A stretch of DNA of 64,000 nt, from the NCBI GenBank assembly GCA_044226865.1, contig JBGAGE010000002.1:62001-126000 (forward strand). Direction: 5' to 3'. This DNA comes from TMP-86 sp044226865. GTDB lineage: Bacteria > Pseudomonadota > Gammaproteobacteria > Steroidobacterales > Steroidobacteraceae. Below, piece by piece: positions 54,588 through 62,729 of this stretch (positions are counted from its first letter, which is position 1; the number at the start of each line of letters is the position of its first letter). A program made the translations under genes and the position numbers. The notes under the pieces were generated by a model that worked only from the letters and a program-made list of their open reading frames with translations, did no database searches and was not told the origin of the DNA.

Positions 54588-56219
54588 ATGATTCAAATCC
54601 ACATGACGATCGGCCGGCGTTCGCAGCGCTGGCTGGCAGTTGCGACGCTCGCGGCACTGCCGTTGAGCATCCCCGCATGGGCAGCCGACCCCGCCAAACC
54701 TGATGACAGCAAGAAGAAGGACACCCCACGCGAATTCACGGTGGAACAGTCCAACAGCAGGGGCTCGGTGACCATCCGCGGCAAACGCGTCGACTACGAT
54801 GCCGTCGCCGGCAATCTCGTCGTGCACGGCCGCGACTGGGACGACACGCCGCAGAACGCTGATCCCGACGCCAAGCAGCCGCCCGCTTCGACCAGTATGT
54901 TCTACGTGGCGTACTTCGCGGACAACAAGGGCAAGTCGCCCCGTCCCATCACCTTCATCTATAACGGCGGCCCCGGCTCGGCCAGCGTCTGGCTGCATAT
55001 GGGCGCCTTCGGCCCGAAGCGTGTGATCACTTCCAAGGACAGCCACACGCCGGCCGCTCCCTACACCCTGGCCAATAACGACGACAGCCTGCTCGATGCC
55101 AGCGACCTGGTGTTCATCGACGCACCGGGCGCGGGCTTCAGCCGCATCACCGGCAAGGACGGAGACAAGGCCTTCTATGGCGTGGACGAAGACGCCAACG
55201 CCTTTGCGGAATTCATCCGCGCTTTCTTGAGCAAGTATTCGCGTTGGAATTCACCCAAGTACCTGTTCGGCGAAAGCTACGGCACCACCCGTTCGGCGAC
55301 GCTGGTCAACGTGCTGCAGGGGAAGTTCGGCGTCGACATGAACGGCGTCATCCTGCTCTCGCAGATATTGATGTTCGATGGCCATCCCGACGGACCGGAA
55401 GTGAACCCCGGCGTCAACCTGCCCTATCAGCTTGCCCTGCCCACGTATGCGGCATCGGCCTGGTATCACCACAAACTGCCGGGCAACCAGCCCGAACTCA
55501 AGGCGCTGCTCGCCGAGGTGGAACAGTTTGCCATGCACGAATATGCCGACGCCTTGCAGGAGGGCGGCCAATTGCCCGCCGACCGCAAGCAGGCAATCGC
55601 TGAGCGCCTGCACCAATACACCGGCTTATCCACGGACTATATCGTGAAGGCCGACCTGCGCATCAGCGGCGGGGTCTTCGAAAAGGCATTGCAGGATGAT
55701 GCCGGCCTCACCACCGGACGGATCGATACGCGCTTCTCAGGCACCCACATCGATCCGCTGGACAAGAGCGCGGCCTACGATCCCTTCATCTCGGCGGTGG
55801 GCTCGGCGTATGTCACGCTGTTCAACGACTACGTGCGCAATGACCTCAAATATTCGCCGCCCTGGTCGTTCCGGTTATTCGCTGACATCAAGTCGTGGAA
55901 CTTCAATCATCATGCCCCGGGCGCGCCGGAGGCGCTGCAGCAATCCACCAACGTGATGCCGGACCTCGCCTATGCCATGAAATCCAACCCGCATCTCAAG
56001 GTGCAGGTGAACACGGGGTATTACGACCTGGCCACTCCCTACTACCAGGCCGTGTACGAGATGCGGCAATTGCCGGTCCCGGCCAAATTGCTGGACAACA
56101 TCGAGTTCAAGTACTACACGTCCGGACACATGGTGTATGTCGAGCCGGCCTCCGCACGCGCCCTGCACGACAACGTCGCCGATTTCATCCGGCGCACGGA
56201 CAACCTCGGCGGGAATTGA
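54588..56219 (+). CDS. S10-family serine carboxypeptidase-like exported enzyme
   Basis: A 543-residue protein with a Sec signal peptide (RSQRWLAVATLAALPLSIPAWA) and the peptidase S10 fold. FIYNGGPGSASVWLHMGAF corresponds to the oxyanion region, and the nucleophile is Ser230 in FGESYGTTR. Near the C-terminus GYYDLATPYYQ and TSGHMVYVE carry the acid and histidine of the triad. It removes C-terminal residues from peptides or transfers acyl groups in the periplasm. The ATG at 54588 has a weak AAGAAGG ribosome site. It is not in an operon. Confidence 0.9.
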   Translation: MIQIHMTIGRRSQRWLAVATLAALPLSIPAWAADPAKPDDSKKKDTPREFTVEQSNSRGSVTIRGKRVDYDAVAGNLVVHGRDWDDTPQNADPDAKQPPASTSMFYVAYFADNKGKSPRPITFIYNGGPGSASVWLHMGAFGPKRVITSKDSHTPAAPYTLANNDDSLLDASDLVFIDAPGAGFSRITGKDGDKAFYGVDEDANAFAEFIRAFLSKYSRWNSPKYLFGESYGTTRSATLVNVLQGKFGVDMNGVILLSQILMFDGHPDGPEVNPGVNLPYQLALPTYAASAWYHHKLPGNQPELKALLAEVEQFAMHEYADALQEGGQLPADRKQAIAERLHQYTGLSTDYIVKADLRISGGVFEKALQDDAGLTTGRIDTRFSGTHIDPLDKSAAYDPFISAVGSAYVTLFNDYVRNDLKYSPPWSFRLFADIKSWNFNHHAPGAPEALQQSTNVMPDLAYAMKSNPHLKVQVNTGYYDLATPYYQAVYEMRQLPVPAKLLDNIEFKYYTSGHMVYVEPASARALHDNVADFIRRTDNLGGN

Positions 56220-56366
56220 TTTACGCAAACCCCCGTTGCGGCGCCGAATGGAATTGGCGCCGCAGCGGCCGGCCCGCCTCATGCTCGAGCCCCAACGGCG
56301 CATCAGCCAGGCGATCAGCGTGAACACGGCGCTGATCAGGATCATGCTGGCGATGGGGCGTCCGCT

Positions 56367-56708
56367 TCATAGGCTTTCGGGGTCGTGCATGATGAGCCGC
56401 ACCTGCTGTGCGCACCGGCACGCAGCGGCGAACTTCGCCGCCCAGCGCAACGCCTCGTCCCGTGTCGGCACTTCAAGAATGCAGAATCCGCCGATCACCG
56501 CCTTGGCTTCAGGGTAAATACCCTCGGTCACGGTGGCATCCGGCGCCACGATGCCGGCCGGCTGCTGCGCGATGCCGCCACCGAAAATCCACACGCCGGC
56601 CTGCTTCGCCTCCCGCACCACCTGGTGTGAGTCGGCATCGACACGTGGCAGTTCCGCTTCGGGAATGACCATGTCGCCGTCATCGAATGAAATCAGGAAT
56701 CGTGGCAT
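56367..56708 (-). CDS. YciI-family protein
   Basis: A 113-residue single-domain protein of the YciI/DGPF group: PRFLISFDDGDMVIPEAEL at the start, VWIFGGGIAQQPAG, then EGIYPEAKAVIGGFCILEVP and RDEALRWAAKFAAACR. The conserved histidine-aspartate pair thought to be catalytic in YciI appears weakly (the first is not obvious). Members have been linked to dehalogenation or sensing; the function is uncertain. Confidence 0.8.
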   Translation of the reverse strand: MPRFLISFDDGDMVIPEAELPRVDADSHQVVREAKQAGVWIFGGGIAQQPAGIVAPDATVTEGIYPEAKAVIGGFCILEVPTRDEALRWAAKFAAACRCAQQVRLIMHDPESL

Positions 56709-56817
56709 GGGCGTTACCATACAGGAACCGCAATGCAGCGTGGCATCCGACCGCACTCGCTTCCCAAGCGCGAAGGTGCGGCATAGACTGCCATTTCCCA
56801 TCATCCGGGGACGACGC

Positions 56818-57891
56818 ATGTTTCTCAAGAACTGCTGGTATGTGTGCGCCTGGGATCACGAACTGATCGACGGCCGGCTGTTGAGCCGCGTGCTGCTCAA
56901 CGAACGCGTGCTCTTGTATCGCGGCGACAGCGGCAAGCTGGTCGCCGTCAGCGACCGCTGCCCGCACCGCGGCGCGTTGCTCTCGCAAGGCAGGTTGGAA
57001 GGCGATGCGGTGAGATGCATGTACCACGGCATCAAGTTCGACTGCACCGGCAGGTGTGTGCAGATTCCCGGCCAGGAGATGATCCCGCCGAAGATGCGCA
57101 TCCGCGCCTATCCGGTGCATCAGGTGGGCCACCTGGTGTGGATCTGGATGGGAGATCCGGCGCTTGCGGATCCTGCGAAGATCCTGAGCCTGCCGTACAT
57201 GACCGATCCGGCATGGAAGGGCCTGCCAGGATATCTGCACTACGACGCCAACTACCTGCTCATCGTCGACAACTTGAGCGACCTGGCGCACCTGGCTTTC
57301 GTGCATACCAACACGCTCGGCGGCTCGGAAGAATACGCCTACGTCTCCAAGCCCGCCGCCATCGACAGGAATGAGCGCGGCTACACGCTCGAGCGCTGGC
57401 ACATGAACATCGACCCTCCGCCGTTCCACAAGAAGGTCATTCCCGACAAGACGCAGAAACTGGACCGGCGCAACCGCGTCAGCATGGTGGTACCCGGAAT
57501 CTTCGACATGGCGACCCTGTTTGCGCCGGCGGGCATGGGCGCCGAGAAGGGCGTCGCGGTGGAAGGCGCGCGTGAATACCGCAATTGCCAGTTCATGACG
57601 CCGGAAACCGACAAGACGACGCATTTCTTCTGGGCGTATTTGAACAATTACGAGGGCGATGACTCCACCATTTCGCGCTCGCTGCTCGACAGCCTCATCG
57701 AGGGCTTTCTCGAGGACAAGGCCATCATCGAGCAACAGCAGAAGACGCTCGAGGAAGACCCTGCCTTCGAGCAGCAGATGTTAGCCATCCATGCCGATGC
57801 GCCGCTGGTGCATTTCCGGCGCACGCTCGCGAGGCTGATGGACGCCGAGCGGCAGGGAGCCACGTCGGCCGCCGCCCAGGCGGCAGGCTGA
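56818..57891 (+). CDS. Rieske non-heme iron oxygenase (VanA-type O-demethylase oxygenase)
   Basis: A 357-residue oxygenase of the vanillate O-demethylase type. FLKNCWYVCAWDHELIDGRL and CPHRGALLSQGRLEGDAVRC, then CMYHGIKFDCTG give the Rieske ligands CxH (about 46-48) and CxxH (about 67-70). The iron site is DNLSDLAHLAFVHTNT (about 150-165). The end, FLEDKAIIEQQQKTLEEDP, is the usual C-terminal helix. The ATG at 56818 is chosen. The expected reductase VanB is absent from the neighbourhood. It may act on a methoxylated or alkylated aromatic acid, complementing LigM. Confidence 0.93.
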   Translation: MFLKNCWYVCAWDHELIDGRLLSRVLLNERVLLYRGDSGKLVAVSDRCPHRGALLSQGRLEGDAVRCMYHGIKFDCTGRCVQIPGQEMIPPKMRIRAYPVHQVGHLVWIWMGDPALADPAKILSLPYMTDPAWKGLPGYLHYDANYLLIVDNLSDLAHLAFVHTNTLGGSEEYAYVSKPAAIDRNERGYTLERWHMNIDPPPFHKKVIPDKTQKLDRRNRVSMVVPGIFDMATLFAPAGMGAEKGVAVEGAREYRNCQFMTPETDKTTHFFWAYLNNYEGDDSTISRSLLDSLIEGFLEDKAIIEQQQKTLEEDPAFEQQMLAIHADAPLVHFRRTLARLMDAERQGATSAAAQAAG

Positions 57892-57910
57892 GGGCCGCCT
57901 AGCCCCCCGG

Positions 57911-59149
57911 TCACAGCCGGTTCTTGACGATCGCACCGTCCCGCATGATCAGATCCAGCTTGCGGCCATCTGCGGCCAGCAATTCGATGTCGGCGAGCGG
58001 GTCGCCGTCCACGACGATCAGATCGGCATACGCGCCGGGGCGCACGCAGCCCAGCTTGCCGCCATGCATGAGCACGTCAGCGGCGGTAGAGGTGGCTTGG
58101 CGCAGGATCTCCAGCGGCGTGAACACCTGGCGGCGGATGGTGAATTCCCGGCACTGCTGATCATAGGTCTTGCCGATGAGATCGGTGCCGAAGCCCAGCT
58201 TCACGCCGGCCTTGCGCATATGCTCCATGCCCTGCAGGGCGCCCTCATAAGCCACGACCATCTTCTCCTGGCTCACCTTGGGGAGGCCCAGCTGCTTGCC
58301 GAGCTCGGTAAGCGCGTAAATCACGGCCATGGTCGGCACCACATAGGCGCCGCGCTCGGCCACGAACGCGGCGGTCTCGGCATCGATGAGCGTGCCGTGC
58401 TCGATCACGCGCACGCCGAATTCCACAGAGCGCCGCGTGCCACTGGCCGGGTGGCAATGCGAGGACACGTACGTGCGCCGTTCGATGCACTCCCCGACGA
58501 TGGCGCGAATCTCATCCTCGCGGTATTGATTCATCCAGATCGGATCGAGCGGCGAGGCCACGCCGCCCGACCCCATGATCTTGATGCAATGCGCACCGCG
58601 GCGAAGTTCCTCGCGCACCGCCTTCAGGCACTCATCCACGCCATCGGCAATGACGGTGAGGGAGTTCATGCCACCGCAGGCACAAGCACCGTGATCGTGC
58701 GAGCTGAAGTGGATGGGCCTCATGTCCCCGTGCCCGCCCGTCATCGACAGGACGCGCCCGGCATAGAAGAAGCGCGGGCCGCGCACGAGCCCGGTGCGCA
58801 ATGCCTCCGACAGGCTCCAATCCCCACCGCCAATGTCGCGGACCGTGGTGAAACCGCAGTCCAGCGCGTGTCCCAGCATGCGGATGGCATGTGCGGTGCG
58901 AAACGCCGCGCCCGCCTGTTCCGCAACGGCCACGTTCACATCCGCGATGTAGGCATGGATGTGCAGGTCGATCATCCCGGGCATCAGCGTCTTGCCCGCG
59001 ACATCGATGCGCTGCGCGTCCTTGCACGAGATCGGCTTGTCGGACACCTCGCGGATCGATCCGGCTTCGATGAGGACGGACATGCCCTCAGGGCATTCGG
59101 CATTCACGCCATCGAACAAGCGGGCATTCTCGAGGAGGATCTGCGACAT
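57911..59149 (-). CDS. Amidohydrolase (imidazolonepropionase/Xaa-Pro dipeptidase-like)
   Basis: A 412-residue metal-dependent amidohydrolase. The metal HxH is in GMIDLHIHAYIADVNV (about 60-75), a lysine is in IKIMGSGGVASPLDPIW, the histidines in VSSHCHPASG and VIEHGTLID, and the catalytic aspartate in LGFGTDLIGK. This arrangement fits the group of imidazolonepropionase-like dipeptidases that hydrolyse Xaa-Pro or other amides. It starts at ATG 59149, about 170 bases from and divergent to the amine dehydrogenase operon, and is convergent with the VanA-like gene. It could release an amine from an amide, which would link it to the next operon, but this is speculative. Confidence 0.9.
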   Translation of the reverse strand: MSQILLENARLFDGVNAECPEGMSVLIEAGSIREVSDKPISCKDAQRIDVAGKTLMPGMIDLHIHAYIADVNVAVAEQAGAAFRTAHAIRMLGHALDCGFTTVRDIGGGDWSLSEALRTGLVRGPRFFYAGRVLSMTGGHGDMRPIHFSSHDHGACACGGMNSLTVIADGVDECLKAVREELRRGAHCIKIMGSGGVASPLDPIWMNQYREDEIRAIVGECIERRTYVSSHCHPASGTRRSVEFGVRVIEHGTLIDAETAAFVAERGAYVVPTMAVIYALTELGKQLGLPKVSQEKMVVAYEGALQGMEHMRKAGVKLGFGTDLIGKTYDQQCREFTIRRQVFTPLEILRQATSTAADVLMHGGKLGCVRPGAYADLIVVDGDPLADIELLAADGRKLDLIMRDGAIVKNRL

Positions 59150-59320
59150 ATTCTCACCTGCGGTCCAAGGGCGTGTGCCCGCGCCATGCTGCCCAAGCGC
59201 ACGGGAGACTGTCAAAGCCGGTGAGCAAACGCTGCTGCCGTGCTTGAACTCCCCGCCGGTTCATCGGACACTGTGGAGATCGGTCGAGGCACCGCCGCCT
59301 CCACCCGGAGACCACGATTT

Positions 59321-60505
59321 ATGCTTGCATGGATTGACAGTTTGCACCGCACCGTCGTTCGCGGGGGACTCATCGCGGGCATCGCCGTCGGCGCCGCATC
59401 GGCCGCCATTGCTGCGCCGCCCCCTCTCGACAGCGACCTCGCCCGGGGCAACCCGGTGGAAACCCTGCCCGCTCCCACGCCGCATTGGCTGTGGGTCAAC
59501 GACATCGTCTTCGGCCATATGCCCGACGGCAAAGCTCACCTGGTCGATGGAGACTCGGGCAAGTACCTGGGCCAATTGAACACGGGTTTTGGTTTTGGCC
59601 GCATGGTGGTCTCGCCCGACGGCAAGACGATTTACGCGCCCGAAACCTATTTTGCGCGCGGCACCCGCGGCGAGCGTACCGACATCGTCACCTACTACGA
59701 CGCCAAGACGCTCGAGCCCACCGGCGAAACCCCCATCCCGCCCAAGCGTGCCTCGAATCTCGCCGTCAGCGGCAATTCCCAGCTGACCGGCGACGGCCGT
59801 TTCCTGCTGATCTACTTCTTCAACCCCGGCCAGTCGGTGGGCGTGGTCGATGTGATCGCGCGCAAATGGGTGGGCGAGATCGAAACACCCGGATGCGCTT
59901 TGGAATATCCGGCCGGCGAGCGCTCATTCTTCTCGATCTGCGCCGACGGCGCCGTGCAACTCATCAGCCTGGACGAGCGCGGCAACCTGGCCCAGCAGCG
60001 GCGCATCGAAAAGGTATTGGAGGTGGAAAAGGACCCGGTGGACGAGGAACCGGTACGTCACCAGGGCACCTGGTTGTTTTCCAGCTTCGCCGGCCGCATC
60101 GTGCCGGTCACGGCGAACGCGGACAATGTGACCACCGGCGAGCCCTGGTGGCTCACCACCGCGGCTGAACGCGCGGCGAAATGGCGCCCGGGGGGTCATC
60201 AGAAGACGGCGATCAGCCCGGCGCTGAACCGGTTGTATGTGCTCATGCGCCAGGGTGATCTCGACACGCACAAGGAGCCCGCGCAGGAAGTATGGGTGTA
60301 TGACCTCGCGACGCGCGCCCGCATCCAACGCATCAAGTTGACGGGCATGGCGAGCGGGATCCTGGTGACGCGCGATGCCAAGCCCCTGTTGTACACCGCA
60401 TTCCTCGGCGGCAGCGACATCGGCGTCTACGATGCGCGCGGCGGGCAACACCTGCGCACCATCACCGAGGTCGCCACCACGCCCACGCTTCTCGTGGGCC
60501 ACTAG
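59321..60505 (+). CDS. aauB: Aromatic (aralkyl) amine dehydrogenase, large subunit
   Basis: A 394-residue seven-bladed beta-propeller exported protein, with an N-terminal signal (VVRGGLIAGIAVGAASAAIA). Motifs such as HWLWVNDIVFGHMPDGKAHL, GFGFGRMVVSPDGKTIYAPE and SNLAVSGNSQLTGDGRFLLI are those of the heavy subunit of tryptophylquinone amine dehydrogenases. Together with the small subunit it oxidises primary amines to aldehyde and ammonia in the periplasm. I use ATG 59321 because it begins the signal peptide, with GGAG just before it. It leads the operon followed six bases later by mauE-like. Confidence 0.93.
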   Translation: MLAWIDSLHRTVVRGGLIAGIAVGAASAAIAAPPPLDSDLARGNPVETLPAPTPHWLWVNDIVFGHMPDGKAHLVDGDSGKYLGQLNTGFGFGRMVVSPDGKTIYAPETYFARGTRGERTDIVTYYDAKTLEPTGETPIPPKRASNLAVSGNSQLTGDGRFLLIYFFNPGQSVGVVDVIARKWVGEIETPGCALEYPAGERSFFSICADGAVQLISLDERGNLAQQRRIEKVLEVEKDPVDEEPVRHQGTWLFSSFAGRIVPVTANADNVTTGEPWWLTTAAERAAKWRPGGHQKTAISPALNRLYVLMRQGDLDTHKEPAQEVWVYDLATRARIQRIKLTGMASGILVTRDAKPLLYTAFLGGSDIGVYDARGGQHLRTITEVATTPTLLVGH

Positions 60506-60511
60506 GACATC

Positions 60512-61087
60512 ATGCCGGCATTCGACGTTCCGAGACTGGACCCCGCGGTGGCGAGCGTGATCATGGTGGCGCTGGCGCTGCTGTTCGCGCGCGCGGCGCT
60601 CGACAAGTTCCAGGATCTGGCGCGCTTTCGCGGCGTTCTCGAAGCTTACTCGTTGCTGCCCGCAGCGCTGGCCGCACGGGTGGCACCGCTGGTGCCGCTG
60701 GTCGAATCATCGATCGCCGCGGGCTTGCTGGCCGCCTGTATCCACGATGCGCTGCGCCCTGCGGCCGGCGTCGCGGCGGCTGCGCTGCTCGGGGTATACG
60801 GCGCGGCCATCGGCATCAACCTCGCACGCGGCCGCAAGACCCTCGACTGCGGCTGCACGGCGCCGGGCGAGCGGCGGCCCATCGGCTTCTGGATGGTGGT
60901 ACGCAACACCCTGCTCGCAGGCGTCGCCATGCTCGCGGCCATGCCCGGCGAGGGCCGCGTGCTCGGCCTCATCGATGCGCCGCTCCTGGTCGGCGGCCTC
61001 ATCGCCTGCGTGGCGTTGTATGCCACGGCCGACTTGCTGCTGGGCAAGGTGGCGCCGGTCACCGCCACCTTGAGGAGAGCGCGATGA
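60512..61087 (+). CDS. aauE: MauE/AauE-like membrane protein
   Basis: A 191-residue membrane protein with about four to five helices, resembling MauE (DoxX-like): ALLFARAALDKFQDLARFRG, VLEAYSLLPAALAARVAPLV and GRKTLDCGCTAPGERRPIG, where the CGC may be redox-active. MauE and MauD are needed for folding or disulfide formation of the small subunit, which contains many disulfides. It lies six bases after the large subunit and its stop overlaps the start of mauD. Confidence 0.92.
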   Translation: MPAFDVPRLDPAVASVIMVALALLFARAALDKFQDLARFRGVLEAYSLLPAALAARVAPLVPLVESSIAAGLLAACIHDALRPAAGVAAAALLGVYGAAIGINLARGRKTLDCGCTAPGERRPIGFWMVVRNTLLAGVAMLAAMPGEGRVLGLIDAPLLVGGLIACVALYATADLLLGKVAPVTATLRRAR

Positions 61088-61701
61088 CCACATTGAACGC
61101 CTTGGTTGTCTCGAACGTGGTGCTGTGGGTGATGGTGGTCGCATTGGCCGTCACGGTGCTCGCGCTCATCCGCCAGATCGGCGTGCTGCACGAGCGGATC
61201 GCGCCCGTGGGCGCGCTGATGCTCAACAAGGGCCTGAACGTCGGCGAGGCGGCGCCGGTGATCACCGCGCCCGACCTGCAGGGCCGCGACTGGACCATCG
61301 GTGGCCCGCGCGGCGACCGGCGCAGCACACTGCTCATGTTCGTCTCGCCCACCTGCCCCGTGTGCAAATCGCTCCTGCCGATGCTGCTGTCCAGCCGGAT
61401 GAGCGAGCGCGACTGGCTGGAGATCGTGCTGGCGAGCGATGGCGATGCCGAAGAACAGCGCCGCTACGTGGCGGCCCATGGCCTGTCCGCCTTCACCTTC
61501 GTGAATTCCCCGTCGCTGGGCATGACCTACCAGGTCGGCCGCCTGCCCTTCGCCGCCCTCCTCGATGCCGACGGCATCCTGCGCGCCCGCGGCATCGTCA
61601 ATTCGCGCGAGCACCTGGAGAGCCTGTTCGAGGCCAAGCGGCTGGGCGTGGGATCGATCCAGGAATATTTCCAAAAGGCCGAACAAGGGCGCGCCGCCTG
61701 A
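61084..61701 (+). CDS. aauD: MauD/AauD-like thioredoxin-fold disulfide protein
   Basis: A 205-residue protein with an N-terminal membrane anchor (LVVSNVVLWVMVVALAVTVL) and a thioredoxin-like domain containing FVSPTCPVCKSLLPML, so the active site is CPVC. NVGEAAPVITAPDLQGRDW and YQVGRLPFAALLDADG are typical of MauD. It is thought to form or isomerise disulfides in the TTQ small subunit. It overlaps mauE-like by four bases and precedes the small subunit by 26 bases. Confidence 0.94.
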   Translation: MTTLNALVVSNVVLWVMVVALAVTVLALIRQIGVLHERIAPVGALMLNKGLNVGEAAPVITAPDLQGRDWTIGGPRGDRRSTLLMFVSPTCPVCKSLLPMLLSSRMSERDWLEIVLASDGDAEEQRRYVAAHGLSAFTFVNSPSLGMTYQVGRLPFAALLDADGILRARGIVNSREHLESLFEAKRLGVGSIQEYFQKAEQGRAA

Positions 61702-61727
61702 GCGCCGCCCGCTGATGGAGTGATGCG

Positions 61728-62282
61728 ATGAAGTGGATGGACAAGGTCACGGAAGGGTTAAGCCGGAGCGTGGCGCAGCGGACCTCGCGACGCAGCGTGC
61801 TCGGCAACCTGGGCACACTGTTGCTGGGTGCCGCAGCGGCGCCGTTGCTGCCGGTGGCGCGCGGCGACGCGGCACCGGCCAAGCCGCCGAAACCGAAGAC
61901 CGCCGCACCGGCCGACTCCACTCATCCCGTGGACCCTGGCGATCCCGCCACCTGCGAGTACTGGCGGCATTGCGCCATCGACGGATTCCTCTGCGGTTGC
62001 TGTGGCGGCTCGATATCCAGTTGCCCGCCGGGTACGCACATGGCGGCCGTCACCTGGATCGGCACCTGCCACAATCCGGGGGACAAGCGCGACTATGTGA
62101 TCTCCTACAACGACTGCTGTGGCCGCAGCGGCTGCGGGCGCTGCTTCTGCAATCGCAACGAAGGCGACACGCCGCTCTACCAGCCAGGACGCGCCAACGA
62201 TTACAACTGGTGCTCGGGCGACAGCACCGCCAACATTCCCTATCACTGCTCCACGGCGCGCATCGTCGGCGTGGCGGAGTAA
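61728..62282 (+). CDS. aauA: Aromatic (aralkyl) amine dehydrogenase, TTQ small subunit
   Basis: A 184-residue subunit carrying the tryptophan tryptophylquinone cofactor. The signal is twin-arginine-like (TSRRSVLGNLG, about 19-30). The mature part is cysteine-rich: CEYWRHCAIDGFLCGCCGG, CPPGTHMAAVTWIGTCHNPG. The two cofactor tryptophans are Trp110 (VTWIGT) and Trp161 (YNWCSG), 51 residues apart exactly as Trp57 and Trp108 of methylamine dehydrogenase, and Asp129 (YNDCC) matches its catalytic Asp76. Sequence such as HCAIDGFLCGCCGG and ISYNDCCG is closest to aromatic amine dehydrogenase, which accepts tyramine and tryptamine. Confidence 0.96.
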   Translation: MKWMDKVTEGLSRSVAQRTSRRSVLGNLGTLLLGAAAAPLLPVARGDAAPAKPPKPKTAAPADSTHPVDPGDPATCEYWRHCAIDGFLCGCCGGSISSCPPGTHMAAVTWIGTCHNPGDKRDYVISYNDCCGRSGCGRCFCNRNEGDTPLYQPGRANDYNWCSGDSTANIPYHCSTARIVGVAE

Positions 62283-62285
62283 GCC

Positions 62286-62699
62286 ATGGCGCGGTGGGCC
62301 GGTGCCGTGGCGTGCGCGGCGCTCCTCGCCTCACAGGCGCACGCGCTCACGCCGCAAACCCATTGGCAGCTGCTGTGCATGGGCTGCCATCACCCGGATG
62401 GGGCCGGAGAGCCCGGCCGGGTTCCCTCCTTGCGCGACACGCTGGTTCCCTTCGGCTCGATGGAGGATGGGCGGCGCTTCATGATCCGCGTGCCCGGCGT
62501 GGCGCAATCCACGCTCAAGGATGACGAGGTCGCCGAGTTGCTCAACTGGATGGTGCGGTACCTGAGTTCCACGCCGGCGCCCGCGGACTTCCGCCCCTTC
62601 ACCACGGCGGAAGTCACCGCCGCACGCAGCGCGCCGTTGGCGGCCGTCAAGCAAGAGCGGGCGCGGCTGCTGCGCTCGCTCGCGGCGCATTCGCCCTAG
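62286..62699 (+). CDS. Mono-heme cytochrome c of the amine dehydrogenase operon
   Basis: A 137-residue exported c-type cytochrome. A signal peptide (ARWAGAVACAALLASQAHA) is followed by one heme motif, CMGCH, at about residues 31-35. It is a small cytochrome of the class often located after the amine dehydrogenase small subunit, three bases after it here, and may accept electrons from the enzyme in place of a copper protein, or pass them on. The axial methionine is probably in MVRYLSS or MIRVPG; I cannot decide. Confidence 0.87.
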   Translation: MARWAGAVACAALLASQAHALTPQTHWQLLCMGCHHPDGAGEPGRVPSLRDTLVPFGSMEDGRRFMIRVPGVAQSTLKDDEVAELLNWMVRYLSSTPAPADFRPFTTAEVTAARSAPLAAVKQERARLLRSLAAHSP

Positions 62700-62711
62700 C
62701 CGCCGTGCAGT

Positions 62712-62729
62712 CGCGCCAATCGCGGCGCG
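62712..62729. terminator. Hairpin between convergent genes
   Basis: CGCGCC (62712-62717) and GGCGCG (62724-62729) flank a six-base loop in the 30-base gap between the cytochrome and beta-helix genes. The stem has six GC pairs but no U-tract follows on either strand, so its effect on termination is uncertain. Confidence 0.4.

Noticed and set aside
56220..56345. Short minus-strand hydrophobic frame near the end of the S10 gene
   Set aside because: Begins like a single membrane helix but runs into antisense of the peptidase; no start signal and no family.
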